Assembly: GCA_900550315.1 (NCBI GenBank)
Contig: URRK01000112.1
Location: 1 to 5,876 of the forward strand
Length of the DNA stretch: 5,876 nucleotides
Direction: 5' to 3'
From: an uncultured Oscillospiraceae bacterium
Lineage (GTDB): Bacteria; Bacillota; Clostridia; Oscillospirales; Acutalibacteraceae
The stretch's first letter is position 1; each line of letters starts with the position of its first letter. The translations under genes were made by a program, and so were the position numbers. Under the pieces are notes generated by a model that saw nothing but the letters and a program-made list of their open reading frames with translations, searched no databases and was not told the DNA's origin. Below are positions 1 through 4,706 of the stretch, in pieces.

Positions 1-30
1 AATTTTTGGCCGGTGCGCCTGCCTCGTTGG

Positions 31-59
31 TTGACAGCGCCCCCTTTTTGGTGTATGAT
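31..59 (+). promoter_or_regulatory. Sigma-A promoter of the MscS channel gene
   Basis: A perfect -35 box TTGACA (31-36) is followed after 17 bases by TATGAT (54-59), five of six matches to the -10 consensus. Transcription would start near 66, giving a leader of only about 18 bases before the ATG at 84. The weak Shine-Dalgarno-like stretch GCGGGG (about 71-76) lies in that leader. Nothing recognisable is seen in bases 1-30. Confidence 0.8.
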
Positions 60-83
60 ATTGAGCGAAAGCGGGGTATTTGA

Positions 84-890
84 ATGGAAAAATATTTAGA
101 GCAGCTGGTAGATTGGTGCGTGGCCATAGCGGGCAGGCTGGTTTTGGCCGCCTTAATTTTGCTGGCGGGTAAAATAGCGGCAAAATTGCTGGTTCGATTT
201 TTCCCAAAAGGGAGCCAGCGCCACCCGTTTGACCCTACAGTGCGCCAATTTTTGCTGCATTTTTCTAAAGTCGTGCTGTACGCCATTGTGGCGGTTTGCG
301 TTGTTGGCACCTTGGGGGTAGAAATGTCCTCGGTTATTACGGTGCTGGCCTCGGCCGGGGTGGCGGTCTCCTTAGCGCTGCAGGGCTCTTTAGCCAACTT
401 TGCCAGCGGGTTAATGATTTTAATTTTTAAGCCCTACAAAATGGGTGATTGCATTGAAAGCGGCGATAAAAAGGGCACGGTGATTGATGTTGGCATTTTT
501 TATACCGTTATTCGGGCGGCCGATGATTCCGAAATGCATATTCCTAATTCGGCTATGACGAGCAACACAGTAACCAACTTTTTTCCCGGCACCGAAAACC
601 GCCGGATAGATTTAGATTTTACCGTTGCCTACGGTACCGATTTAGAAAAGGTAAAAACGGTTATTTTAGGGGTAATTCAGGCCGACAGCCGCATTTTAAA
701 AAGTCCGGCACCCTTTGTGCGCATGACGGCACTGCAGGATTTTGCCATGAGCTTTAAAGTGCGGGTTTGGGCGTCGGCGGAAAATATGCTGCCGGTTAAA
801 ATTGATTTGACCGAGCGAGTAACCAACGCTTTGAATGAAAATCACATTGAAATTCCCTTTCCGCAAATGGATGTGCATTTGCACCATTAA
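84..890 (+). CDS. mscS: MscS-family small-conductance mechanosensitive ion channel
   Basis: This 268-residue protein is a membrane channel of the MscS type. Such channels open under membrane tension and release solutes during hypo-osmotic shock. Three hydrophobic segments lie at about residues 15-38, 61-78 and 83-117. The third is the pore helix, rich in Gly and Ala (GVAVSLALQGSLANFASGL, residues 92-110), and runs into the conserved FKPYKMGD (115-122). The following beta domain carries the IPNS motif (153-156), and the cytoplasmic alpha/beta domain ends with IPFPQ (257-261), the usual MscS C-terminal motif. Length is close to the compact E. coli-type MscS, with no added sensor domain. The ATG at 84 fits the promoter and the start of the first helix. 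No terminator is visible before the next remnant 31 bases downstream, so read-through into it is possible. The family is clear; the exact ion preference is not shown. Confidence 0.93.
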   Translation: MEKYLEQLVDWCVAIAGRLVLAALILLAGKIAAKLLVRFFPKGSQRHPFDPTVRQFLLHFSKVVLYAIVAVCVVGTLGVEMSSVITVLASAGVAVSLALQGSLANFASGLMILIFKPYKMGDCIESGDKKGTVIDVGIFYTVIRAADDSEMHIPNSAMTSNTVTNFFPGTENRRIDLDFTVAYGTDLEKVKTVILGVIQADSRILKSPAPFVRMTALQDFAMSFKVRVWASAENMLPVKIDLTERVTNALNENHIEIPFPQMDVHLHH

Positions 891-921
891 GGGGTAAACT
901 TAAAGCCAAGGGGGGCAGCTT

Positions 922-1540
922 ATGTACCGGGTTTATATTGTGGAGGATGATTTAGGCATTGCCGAGGCCGTTGCCGAGCAGGCCGAGCGCTGGGGAATAC
1001 AGCCTAACTTTCTAAGAATTTTAGCGAGATTACAACCGAATTTGCAAAAATTCAGCCACATTTAGTGCTTTTAGATATTTCGCTGCCCTTTTACAACGGC
1101 TATTATTGGTGTAAAGAAATTCGCAAGGTCTCTAAGGTGCCTATTATTTTTATTTCCTCCGCGGCCAGTAATTTAAATATGATTATGGCCATGAACATGG
1201 GCGCCGACGATTTTATTGCCAAGCCGTTTGACCAAAGCGTGTTAATGGCAAAGCTGCAGGCGCTTTTGCGCCGCACTTACGATTTTGCCGGCGGAACTAC
1301 GGTGTTAGAGCACCGGGGCGCCTTGCTGAATTTGGGGGAGAACACCGTGTTTTACGGGAAGGAAAAAATTCCCCTTTCGAAAAACGAGTTTAAAATTTTG
1401 CTGGTTTTAATTCAAAACAAGGGTACGGTTGTTAGCCGCGAAAAGCTTATGGAGCAGCTGTGGCAAACCGAAAGCTTTGTAGATGAAAACACCCTTTCGG
1501 TAAATGTAAACCGCCTGCGCAAATGGCTGGATGCGGCCAC
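922..1540 (+). pseudogene. Broken BceR/GraR-like OmpR-family response regulator
   Basis: This is a remnant of a response regulator of the BceR/GraR/VncR type, which controls peptide-antibiotic ABC transporters. An ATG at 922 sits behind GGGGGG (911-916) and opens with MYRVYIVEDD, the N-terminal acidic pocket. That frame stops at TAG 1063-1065. The neighbouring frame continues from about 1008 with the phospho-acceptor Asp (GAT 1074-1076, in VLLDIS), the IIFISSA strand and the Lys of FIAKPF (AAA/AAG codon near 1221). A winged-helix domain then runs up to NVNRLRKWLDAA (ending about 1538). Adding one T to the TTT run at 1009-1011 restores a continuous reading (PNFSKNFSEI). The last ~15-20 residues, normally the wing and a TKKGxGY-like end, are missing; the sequence runs instead into an ABC ATPase tail. 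A GTG at 1065 could start a shorter product, but it would lack the first part of the receiver domain. The module assignment is family knowledge plus inference. Confidence 0.85.
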
Positions 1541-1674
1541 GCCTTTCGCGTGTTGTTTATTAAGGACGGCAAGGTTTTTCACAAAATTTACCGCGGCGAA
1601 TGTGCCGAGGGCAGTTTTACCAAATGGTAGCCCACACCCTTACCTTGCTAACCTCCGGGGGTGAGGCCAAATGA
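1541..1674 (+). pseudogene. C-terminal remnant of a BceA-like ABC transporter ATPase
   Basis: The frame starting at 1547 reads RVLFIKDGKVFHKIYRGE, a segment typical of the C-terminal end of BceA-type peptide-resistance ATPases just after the H-loop region. It meets a stop at 1628-1630. A neighbouring frame reads GQFYQMVAHTLTLL (1609-1650) and ends SGGEAK with TGA at 1672-1674, which matches the usual family ending. Adding one G to the GGG run at 1609-1611 joins the two frames. The stop overlaps the permease ATG at 1671 as ATGA, the normal tight ATPase-permease coupling. The Walker A, signature and Walker B motifs (roughly the first 200 residues) are absent, so no ATPase can be made. The exact left junction with the response-regulator remnant lies somewhere in about 1530-1547 and cannot be placed. 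Confidence 0.8.
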
Positions 1675-1966
1675 AAACCGGCTTTTACCTAAAGCTTGCT
1701 TTAAGCAACACACTGAAAAACAAAAAATGTCTTGGCCGTATTTGCTGAGTGGCACGGTTATGTTTTTAATAATCTATTTGTTGCTCTTTTTAATTGGCTG
1801 CAACGCGCTGAATTATATGAAGAGCGGCGGAATACTGCAAATGCTGCTGAACATTGGCAGCGTGTATGTTTTAGGCTTAGATAAACGCAATTTGGAAAAG
1901 GTAATGCTTTGGGATAATATCGTGGCGGCCGCCACAGCGCTTTTGGTGGGTTTGTGCGGCGGTTGA
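1671..1966 (+). pseudogene. N-terminal remnant of a BceB-like ABC transporter permease
   Basis: An ATG at 1671 behind GGGGGTGAGG (1657-1666) reads MKTGFYLKLALSNTLKNKK, the usual N-terminus of BceB-type permeases, then stops soon after in that frame. The next frame continues as SWPYLLSGTVMFLIIYLLLF, the first membrane helix. One extra A in the A-run at 1724-1729 rejoins them. The frame then passes GGILQMLLNIGSVYV directly to LGLDKRNLEKVMLWDNI (from about 1871). In the family about 28 residues with a second membrane helix and a basic motif (FLFYTNSF...RRKKEFGLYN-like) separate these parts, so an in-frame deletion of about 85 bases is likely. The frame ends at TGA 1964-1966 after about 100 residues, whereas such permeases are about 650 residues. 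No function is expected. Continuing past 1966 in all three forward frames gave nothing I recognise as the rest of the permease. Confidence 0.8.
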
Positions 1967-2048
1967 CCTTAAAGTTCGGGCAACCGGCACGAATACCCGC
2001 GCGCCAAGCGGCATAAAATGGGGGTAGACGGTTTCAAATTGTATTATA

Positions 2049-2074
2049 TTTGTAACTAATTGTAATTTTACAAA
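2049..2074. promoter_or_regulatory. Inverted repeat, candidate operator over the deacetylase promoter
   Basis: TTTGTAA (2049-2055) and TTACAAA (2068-2074) form a perfect 7-base inverted repeat with a 12-base gap. An inner copy TTGTAA (2060-2065) pairs with the same right arm across only two bases. The right arm overlaps the -35 box of the promoter at 2067-2095, so a bound protein would block RNA polymerase. The regulator is unknown. The half-sites resemble those at bioY, but the gap between arms is eight bases shorter, so BirA is not the obvious candidate. Confidence 0.4.
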
Positions 2075-2095
2075 CGTAGCAAAGTATGCTAAACT
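2067..2095 (+). promoter_or_regulatory. Extended -10 promoter of the deacetylase gene
   Basis: TTTACA (2067-2072) is five of six to the -35 consensus, followed after 17 bases by TAAACT (2090-2095), four of six to -10. The weaker -10 box is preceded directly by TGC (2087-2089), an extended -10 element. Transcription would begin near 2102, leaving a leader of about 70 bases. The promoter lies well outside the relict Bce locus and suggests independent expression of the deacetylase. Confidence 0.6.
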
Positions 2096-2170
2096 AATTA
2101 AGGCAATTGTGGTAGGCCTTTTGGTACCTATTTCATTATAAATTTATTTTACAGTAACGGTGGTAAGAGC

Positions 2171-3106
2171 ATGAATACAAAAGTAAACAAAAACACCTGG
2201 CCTACCATAGTGGCGTTGGTTTTAGTGGCTTTGCTGGGCTGCGGCGTGGTGGCTTTAGGCCTAAAGCACGACTCTAAAGTAACCGAGCTTACCAAGCAGG
2301 TATCCTCGGTTGGGCAGCAAAACAGCGAGATGCAGCAGCGCGTTGCCGAGGCCGAAAGCAAGGTGGGCCAGTTAGAAAGCAACAATAGCTCCCTGCGGGA
2401 GGAAAATCGGCGTTTGCAAAGCGAAAACGCCAGTATTAAGGCCATGAAGAAGCAGCACCTGAATAACAGCGGGAACAGCAAAATTTGCTATTTAACATTT
2501 GACGACGGGCCTTCGGCTAATACTCTTGAAATATTAAAAATATTAAAGAGTGAAAACGCGAAGGCCACTTTTTTTGTAATTGCCCGCAGCCGCACTGAGT
2601 ATATAAAAACCATTGCCGACGAGGGGCACGCGCTGGCCATTCACAGCTACACGCACGATTACCCCTCCATTTACAAAAGCGAGGCCGCCTATTACAATGA
2701 CCTTTACAAAATGCAGGCCTTAATTAAAGATAAAACGGGCAAAACCGTTCATCTAATGCGGTTCCCGGGCGGCAGCAGTAATAAAGTTAGCTTAAAGCAC
2801 TGTAAGGGTATTATGACTAAGCTGACCGTCGGCGTACAAAGCAAAGGGTTTTATTATTTTGATTGGAATGTAGACTCCGGCGACGCCAACGGCACCAATG
2901 TTCCGGCCGCCAAGCTGGTAAATAATGTGTTAAGGGAGTCAAACGGCGTTAAAAACATTTGCGTTTTAATGCACGACGCCCCGGCCAAAAAAACAACGGT
3001 GCAGGCCTTGCCTACCATTATTAAAGAGCTGAAAAACCGCGGCTACCGGTTTGAGGCGCTGAGCGAGGCCAGCCCGGCCTTTCACCATTCGCACCTGAAT
3101 AACTAA
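2171..3106 (+). CDS. Membrane-anchored NodB-type polysaccharide (peptidoglycan) deacetylase
   Basis: This 311-residue protein is predicted to remove acetyl groups from an extracellular polysaccharide, most likely peptidoglycan amino sugars, which in related bacteria lowers lysozyme sensitivity. Residues 10-30 form a single uncleaved-looking membrane helix after a short basic N-terminus. Residues 35-95 are polar and rich in Glu, Gln and Lys with heptad spacing, consistent with a coiled-coil stalk. The catalytic domain starts near residue 104. It has TFDDGPS (109-115, catalytic Asp111 and metal Asp112), HSYTH (158-162, metal His158 and His162), RFPGG (197-201), DWNVDSGD (231-238) and LMHDA (266-270, His268). 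All five NodB motifs are present, so it should be active and metal dependent. The ATG at 2171 follows GGTGGTAAG (2159-2167). The substrate is inferred. Its position beside a lost peptide-resistance locus fits an envelope-defence theme but does not prove one. Confidence 0.92.
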   Translation: MNTKVNKNTWPTIVALVLVALLGCGVVALGLKHDSKVTELTKQVSSVGQQNSEMQQRVAEAESKVGQLESNNSSLREENRRLQSENASIKAMKKQHLNNSGNSKICYLTFDDGPSANTLEILKILKSENAKATFFVIARSRTEYIKTIADEGHALAIHSYTHDYPSIYKSEAAYYNDLYKMQALIKDKTGKTVHLMRFPGGSSNKVSLKHCKGIMTKLTVGVQSKGFYYFDWNVDSGDANGTNVPAAKLVNNVLRESNGVKNICVLMHDAPAKKTTVQALPTIIKELKNRGYRFEALSEASPAFHHSHLNN

Positions 3107-3153
3107 GCCTTTGGTAGGTCTTTGAAGAAGTGAACCGTTTACCCGTAAAGCTG

Positions 3154-3187
3154 ATTGTAAACTAAAATTAATTTTTTGGTTTACAAT
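3154..3187. promoter_or_regulatory. BirA-type biotin operator in front of bioY
   Basis: ATTGTAAAC (3154-3162) and GTTTACAAT (3179-3187) are perfect 9-base inverted arms separated by 16 mainly A/T bases. The arms match the known BirA operator half-sites (TTGTAAAC...GTTTACAA), and the gap is of the usual size. The right arm contains the -35 box of the promoter. Bifunctional BirA carrying biotinoyl-AMP would be expected to bind as a dimer and repress biotin uptake when biotin is plentiful. BirA itself is not in the window; its use here is inferred from the site and from bioY downstream. Confidence 0.85.
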
Positions 3188-3208
3188 TACAATAAACTGT
3201 GATATACT
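3180..3208 (+). promoter_or_regulatory. bioY promoter
   Basis: TTTACA (3180-3185) and TATACT (3203-3208) are spaced 17 bases apart and each matches five of six consensus bases. TGA (3200-3202) adds an extended -10 element. Transcription should begin near 3215. The -35 lies within the right arm of the BirA operator. Confidence 0.82.
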
Positions 3209-3232
3209 CTTTACAGAGAACAATCTGTAAAG
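3209..3232. repeat. Perfect 9-base inverted repeat overlapping the bioY start site and ribosome binding site
   Basis: CTTTACAGA (3209-3217) and TCTGTAAAG (3224-3232) are exact reverse complements with a 6-base gap. The right arm overlaps the AAAGGG (3229-3234) that serves as ribosome binding site for the ATG at 3244. The predicted transcription start (about 3215) falls inside the left arm, so RNA from the bioY promoter could not form the full stem, whereas read-through RNA from upstream could. It may be a second DNA operator or a read-through-specific hairpin. Confidence 0.6.
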
Positions 3233-3243
3233 GGTGTATTTTT

Positions 3244-3795
3244 ATGGCAAAAAAATTTTCTACCATGCAAATGGTTTTGGCAGCACTGTTTGTGGCGCTA
3301 ATAACCGTTGGGGCGTTTTTAAAGGTGCAGGTGGGGGTCATTCCCTTTTCGCTGCAGCTCATGTTTGTGTTGTTGGCGGGGCAGCTGCTGTCGCCCTTGG
3401 CGGCGGCCGGCAGCCTTTTTACCTACCTGCTGCTGGGGCTGTTGGGGGTGCCGGTTTTTGCCGGCGGCGGCGGGCTTAGCTATGTGCTGCAGCCCTCCTT
3501 TGGGTACATTCCGGGTTTTTTGGCGGCAGCGGTTGCGGTCAGCCTAATTACCCGCTGCGGCAAGCCTGGGCTGCTAAAAAACCTATTGGCCAACGCGTGC
3601 GGGGTAGGGCTGGTTTACCTGTTTGGCTTAAGCTACTACTTTTGCCTAAACACCTTTTATTTTGGCCGGGTGGTTGCGCTTTCTAAAATGCTTTTGTACT
3701 GCTGGGTCATTTTTATTCCGAGCGATGTAATTGCTTTGGTTTTAACAGCCTTTTTAGGGCAAAAGCTGCGCCGGTTTGTTCCGCAAAAAGGCTGA
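3244..3795 (+). CDS. bioY: Biotin transporter BioY (ECF S component)
   Basis: This 183-residue integral membrane protein is the biotin-binding S component of an energy-coupling-factor transporter. Family features in order are a first hydrophobic helix at about 9-28, VIPFSLQLMFVLLAG (32-46), the Gly/Ala-rich YLLLGLLGVPVFAGGGGL (61-78), PSFGYIPGFLAAA (84-96) and a C-terminal IPSDVIALVLT (158-168) ending in basic residues. Length is normal for BioY. The ATG at 3244 is preferred over an in-frame upstream start near 3199 because it follows the ribosome binding site AAAGGG, starts the typical MAKKF-like N-terminus and lies downstream of the promoter. The energising EcfA and EcfT subunits are not nearby, so it probably uses a shared module encoded elsewhere. 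Regulation by BirA is strongly suggested by the operator. No terminator with a convincing stem and T-run was found before the next promoter. Confidence 0.95.
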   Translation: MAKKFSTMQMVLAALFVALITVGAFLKVQVGVIPFSLQLMFVLLAGQLLSPLAAAGSLFTYLLLGLLGVPVFAGGGGLSYVLQPSFGYIPGFLAAAVAVSLITRCGKPGLLKNLLANACGVGLVYLFGLSYYFCLNTFYFGRVVALSKMLLYCWVIFIPSDVIALVLTAFLGQKLRRFVPQKG

Positions 3796-3840
3796 ATTTG
3801 CAAATTTTGGGCGAAATGTGCGTTTTGGCAAAAAAATTCC

Positions 3841-3869
3841 TTGACAAAGGCTTTAAATAATTATATAAT
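3841..3869 (+). promoter_or_regulatory. Perfect-consensus sigma-A promoter for yceD-rpmF
   Basis: TTGACA (3841-3846), a 17-base spacer and TATAAT (3864-3869) match the vegetative promoter consensus at all twelve positions. Transcription should start near 3876, about 20 bases before the ATG at 3897. Such a strong promoter suits a ribosomal protein operon. Confidence 0.92.
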
Positions 3870-3896
3870 AGTGTTTGTGACAATTGGGGTGAACCT

Positions 3897-4346
3897 ATGG
3901 TTCTTGATTTAAAAGGTTTCATAAACGGCGGCGCGCGCACCTTAGCGGTAGATGCTACTTTAGATTATACCGGCGAGGAATACTACGGCTGCCACCCGTT
4001 CAAACAACCGGTTCGGGTTGTGGGGTCGGTTACAAACAAAGCAGAGGTTACAAGGCTTTTGCTGCACTTTCCGGTACAGGTTTTTTTACCGTGCGACCGC
4101 TGCGGGCGCGACACCGAAAAAACCGTTGAGGTTACGGTAGACCGCGTGCTGGTTACCGCGCTGGAGGGTGAGGATGACGGCGATTATTTATTGCTGCCCG
4201 ATGAAAAGTTAGACCTTTACGCTGTTTGTTTAGAGGAAATTATTTTATCTTTACCCAGCAAATTTCTGTGCAAAAGCGACTGCAAGGGTGCTTGCCCGGT
4301 TTGCGGCCGCAATTTGAATGACGGAGATTGCAATTGTAAACGGTAA
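3897..4346 (+). CDS. yceD: YceD/DUF177 family protein, linked to 23S rRNA accumulation
   Basis: This 149-residue protein belongs to the DUF177 family, which is widely encoded directly upstream of rpmF and has been linked to 23S rRNA accumulation in bacteria and plants. Visible features are the central FLPCDRCGRDTE segment (63-74, Cys66 and Cys69), an acidic stretch around 90-105, and the C-terminal cysteine cluster CKSDCKGACPVCGRN with a following CNC (residues 125-147). That cluster is typical of the Firmicute members and could bind zinc. The start follows GGGGTGA (3886-3892), four bases before the ATG. The gap to rpmF is 68 bases without a terminator, so the two are most likely cotranscribed from the consensus promoter. 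The molecular activity of the protein is not shown by the sequence. Confidence 0.92.
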   Translation: MVLDLKGFINGGARTLAVDATLDYTGEEYYGCHPFKQPVRVVGSVTNKAEVTRLLLHFPVQVFLPCDRCGRDTEKTVEVTVDRVLVTALEGEDDGDYLLLPDEKLDLYAVCLEEIILSLPSKFLCKSDCKGACPVCGRNLNDGDCNCKR

Positions 4347-4414
4347 CCCCAAAGCTTGAAGTTCGGCGAAGCTTCTAAAAACACTGTCAACTGAAAAACA
4401 GGAGGTGCCCTAAG

Positions 4415-4597
4415 ATGGCAGTACCAAAGAGAAAAGTTTCTAAAGCCAGACGCGACAAACGGCGTTCTAATGTTTGGAAGTTAGAAACCCCCGCTCTTGT
4501 AAAATGCTCCCATTGTGGTGAGTACAAAAGGCCGCATCGTTTGTGCCCGAATTGCGGGTATTACAATGGCCGCGAGGTAGTTAAAGCGGAGGATTAA
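4415..4597 (+). CDS. rpmF: 50S ribosomal protein L32
   Basis: This 60-residue protein is the large-subunit ribosomal protein bL32. It starts MAVPKRKVSKARRDKRRS, the invariant basic N-terminus that contacts rRNA. It then has a complete zinc ribbon of CSHC (31-34) and CPNC (44-47), so this is the zinc-binding rather than the cysteine-less paralogue. Length is normal. A strong Shine-Dalgarno site GGAGGTG (4401-4407) lies seven bases before the ATG. It follows yceD in the common order and is closed by a strong terminator. The usual fatty-acid genes plsX and fapR do not follow it here. Confidence 0.98.
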   Translation: MAVPKRKVSKARRDKRRSNVWKLETPALVKCSHCGEYKRPHRLCPNCGYYNGREVVKAED

Positions 4598-4609
4598 TTT
4601 TCCGCTTTA
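4582..4609 (+). repeat. Hairpin enclosing the rpmF stop codon
   Basis: TAAAGCGGA (4582-4590) pairs perfectly with TCCGCTTTA (4601-4609) around a 10-base loop that contains the TAA stop (4595-4597). It lies 10 bases before the terminator stem, so the mRNA would end in two tandem hairpins. There is no T-run after it, so it is not itself a terminator. Confidence 0.55.
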
Positions 4610-4619
4610 TGTTCGGACG

Positions 4620-4654
4620 AATAGAGAAGGGGTTTTACCTTCTCTATTTTTTTT
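4620..4654 (+). terminator. Intrinsic terminator after rpmF
   Basis: AATAGAGAAGG (4620-4630) pairs without mismatch with CCTTCTCTATT (4638-4648) around a 7-base loop, and eight consecutive T residues span 4647-4654. This is a classical Rho-independent terminator that ends the yceD-rpmF transcript and largely insulates the next gene. Confidence 0.95.
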
Positions 4655-4706
4655 AGCAAAAATGGCGGCCGGCGGGTTGGCAGCTTTAAAAGGGAAGGTG
4701 TGTAAA

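Larger units (their letters stand above)
1967..2170 (+). other. Intergenic region between the Bce relic and the deacetylase
   Basis: These 204 bases contain no supportable gene. The first ~75 bases are moderately GC-rich and may be further scrambled remains of the deleted permease, though no family motif was recognised. The rest is AT-rich and holds the inverted repeat and promoter listed separately. No intrinsic terminator with a clear stem and T-run was found. Confidence 0.6.
3107..3243 (+). other. Intergenic regulatory region upstream of bioY
   Basis: These 137 bases contain no gene and no clear terminator for the deacetylase. They hold three inverted repeats built on the same TTTAC/GTAAA core: TTTAC-CC-GTAAA (3138-3149), the BirA-type operator (3154-3187) and a third repeat (3209-3232). 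They also hold the bioY promoter and ribosome binding site. Confidence 0.7.

Noticed and set aside
1065..1664. A continuous 199-codon frame that could be called a short intact response regulator
   Set aside because: It lacks the first part of the receiver domain, which is present upstream in another frame, and its last ~40 residues are out-of-frame ATPase sequence. It is a broken gene, not a compact one.
1661..1966. A 101-codon frame that could be taken as a small membrane protein
   Set aside because: The true start is the ATG at 1671 in another frame with a proper ribosome binding site; the first ~20 residues of the 101-codon frame are out of frame with the permease.
1962..2035. Short open stretches after the permease stop that might be the permease C-terminus
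   Set aside because: No family motif or hydrophobic helix was recognised in any forward frame.
2149..2481. Minus-strand open frame of 110 codons opposite the deacetylase
   Set aside because: It is the antisense shadow of a well-supported gene, with low-complexity Leu/Ser/Phe composition and no family motif.
2522..2551. Inverted repeat ACTCTT...AAGAGT with inner AATATT pairs inside the deacetylase gene
   Set aside because: It encodes the repetitive LEILKILK segment, so the symmetry is probably a by-product of repeated Ile/Leu/Lys codons; the pairing has a bulge and no T-run.
3796..3840. Possible terminator after bioY, including the palindrome ATTTGCAAAT
   Set aside because: The palindrome has no usable loop, the wider TTTGC/GCAAA pairing is only five bases, and an A-run follows instead of a T-run.
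4353..4376. Two AAGCTT copies between yceD and rpmF as a possible terminator or attenuator
   Set aside because: AAGCTT is self-complementary, so the two copies pair automatically; the stem is only six bases and no T-run follows.
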